From positions 240,490 to 304,489 of the forward strand of contig NZ_JACVMN010000003.1 of the NCBI RefSeq assembly GCF_014698935.1: a stretch of DNA of 64,000 nt, read 5' to 3'. Under the pieces are notes generated by a model. It was given only the letters and a program-made list of their open reading frames with translations. It ran no database searches and had not been told where the DNA came from. The first letter of the stretch is position 1. The number at the start of each line of letters is the position of its first letter. Positions 63,094 through 64,000 of this stretch are shown here, one piece after another. Origin of the DNA: Flagellimonas sp. S3867. GTDB lineage: Bacteria > Bacteroidota > Bacteroidia > Flavobacteriales > Flavobacteriaceae. The position numbers were made by a program, and so were the translations under genes.

Positions 63094-64000
63094 ATGAAAA
63101 AAGCCTCAGCAAGACAGTTTTCCAGCTATGGATATAGGAAGCTACTGTTTATAGCATTTACCTTTTTTACTTTTAGTTTTGGATTTGGACAGACTGTGAC
63201 CATCGATGATGTCAGTGGTGCAGAAGATGGAGGAGCTATTACTGTGACCGCCACTCTAGATGTTGCTGTCCCGGGTGGTTTTTCAGTTGATGTTAGTACA
63301 AATGATGGCAGCGCAACTTTGGCCGATAGTGACTATACCCAGATATCTAGCCAAACGTTAAGTTTTGCCGGAACTATTGGAGAAACACAAACTTTTGATG
63401 TTATTCCTACATTGGATAGCACGGTTGAAGGAGATGAGAGTTTAACCATTACAATGGATAATCTTCTGGGGACAATCACTCCGGTTGATATTTCCGATAC
63501 GGCTACTGTAACGATAAACAATGACGACAGTGTCATAGTTGAGTTCTCCCAGGCTACGGGCTCCGATGCGGAGAACGTCGGGGGCAACCTTCCAACACTT
63601 TTTATAACGGGGACCGTTGTTGCTGCGACCACCGTCACGGTCACGGACGCGGGCACGGGTGATGCGACCTCGGGAGTCGACTATGCCTTCACGAGCCCCC
63701 AGGTAGTGAACATCCCAGCGGCTACCTACGACGGCACCTCGGGCACGGCCATAGCAATACCGACCCTGTCGATAACTGGGGACACGGATGTGGAGGCCAA
63801 CGAGACGATCGACCTTGCGTTGAGCGCCCCTACGGGCGATGCGACCCTTGGTGGTCAGACCACCACGACCTATACGATAAACAATGACGACAGTGTCATA
63901 GTTGAGTTCTCCCAGGCTACGGGCTCCGATGCGGAGAACGTCGGGGGCAACCTTCCAACACTTTTTATAACGGGGACCGTTGTTGCTGCGACCACCGTCA
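63094..64000 (+). CDS. Calx-beta repeat surface protein, 5' part (runs off right edge)
   Basis: The frame starts at the ATG at 63094 (or 63082) and is open to the window end, so only about 300 residues are seen. A basic N terminus and a hydrophobic stretch (KLLFIAFTFFTFSFGFG) form a signal peptide ending near GQ. A first Calx-beta-like domain (about 37-139) ends with TVTINNDD. Then a 121-residue unit begins (DSVIVEFSQATG, ENVGGNLPTLF, GDTDVEANETIDLALSAP, ending TYTINNDD), and a second copy follows to the edge. Such proteins are large surface adhesins or matrix proteins; secretion by the type IX system is inferred, since the C-terminal signal is outside. Confidence 0.85.
   Translation, partial: MKKASARQFSSYGYRKLLFIAFTFFTFSFGFGQTVTIDDVSGAEDGGAITVTATLDVAVPGGFSVDVSTNDGSATLADSDYTQISSQTLSFAGTIGETQTFDVIPTLDSTVEGDESLTITMDNLLGTITPVDISDTATVTINNDDSVIVEFSQATGSDAENVGGNLPTLFITGTVVAATTVTVTDAGTGDATSGVDYAFTSPQVVNIPAATYDGTSGTAIAIPTLSITGDTDVEANETIDLALSAPTGDATLGGQTTTTYTINNDDSVIVEFSQATGSDAENVGGNLPTLFITGTVVAATTV
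63511..64000 (+). repeat. Tandem 363-bp Calx-beta coding repeat
   Basis: Unit 1 spans 63511-63873; unit 2 begins at 63874 and the visible 127 bases are identical to the start of unit 1. Base composition rises sharply at 63511: three 60-base lines counted by hand give about 62% GC, against roughly 30-48% in the gene's first 400 bases. The unit boundary falls at the codons for TINNDD. Confidence 0.9.

Noticed and set aside
63333..63656. Minus-strand frame opposite the Calx-beta gene
   Set aside because: Low-complexity Val/Thr/Ser sequence caused by the repeat on the other strand.

Overview
The window comes from an AT-rich Bacteroidota chromosome, almost certainly a marine member of the family Flavobacteriaceae. 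The grounds are the type IX secretion/gliding gene sprA, a PorP/SprF-like protein, an alternative complex III (ACIII) operon in flavobacterial order, promoters of the TTG / TAnnTTTG type, and the block maeB-ruvA-sprA-gcvH-vanZ-tonB. The genus is not decided; a Muricauda/Zobellia-like lineage is a guess. Most of the window is core chromosome: there are no rRNA or tRNA genes, no insertion sequences, no CRISPR and no phage genes. Genes are packed tightly and no gene-free stretch exceeds about 210 bases.

Layout. 1-1.6 kb: the 3' end of infB faces a small SPOR-domain protein across a shared terminator. 1.7-13.5 kb: one long operon encodes ACIII (actA to actF) followed by cytochrome c oxidase subunits II and I, ending at a strong terminator. 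13.6-16.7 kb: an exported DUF2807 protein converges on a large acyl-CoA oxidase-like flavoprotein. 16.8-21.5 kb: ruvB, a cytochrome P450, queG and an SLC45-like MFS transporter. 21.6-33.4 kb: maeB, ruvA, the giant sprA, gcvH, a VanZ-like gene and a TonB-like gene. 33.4-36.1 kb: four minus-strand genes (SnoaL-like, DoxX-like, membrane LytTR regulator, exported metallo-beta-lactamase fold hydrolase).

36.2-41.4 kb: the second half of the oxidase set: heme O synthase cyoE, two subunit III proteins, subunit IV, a SCO-like protein with no Cys or His, a true SCO, a DUF420 protein and a 70-residue CxxC membrane protein. Together with the first operon this builds quinol -> ACIII -> aa3-type oxidase electron flow. 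41.4-51.0 kb: a duplicated MacB-type ABC export locus (two permease pairs, two adaptors, one ATPase, one TolC). 51.0-58.3 kb: tsaB, MscS, a YyaL-like DUF255 protein, dodecin, an Nfu-type Fe-S scaffold with doubled N-terminal domain, a PorP/SprF-like protein and a VWA lipoprotein. 58.5-62.9 kb: a TPR-LytS kinase with its LytTR response regulator, a gamma-carbonic anhydrase-like protein and fabD. From 63.1 kb a Calx-beta surface protein runs off the right edge.

The most unusual signals are the Calx-beta gene, where composition jumps from AT-rich to about 60% GC exactly at the start of a 363-bp repeat that is nucleotide-identical in its second copy as far as the window shows; a helix-hairpin-helix tail on the ACIII membrane subunit ActC; the Cys/His-free SCO-like protein and the CxxC microprotein in the oxidase assembly operon; and inverted repeats at several promoters, notably upstream of the ABC locus. 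Nothing here is clearly a new defence or mobile system.
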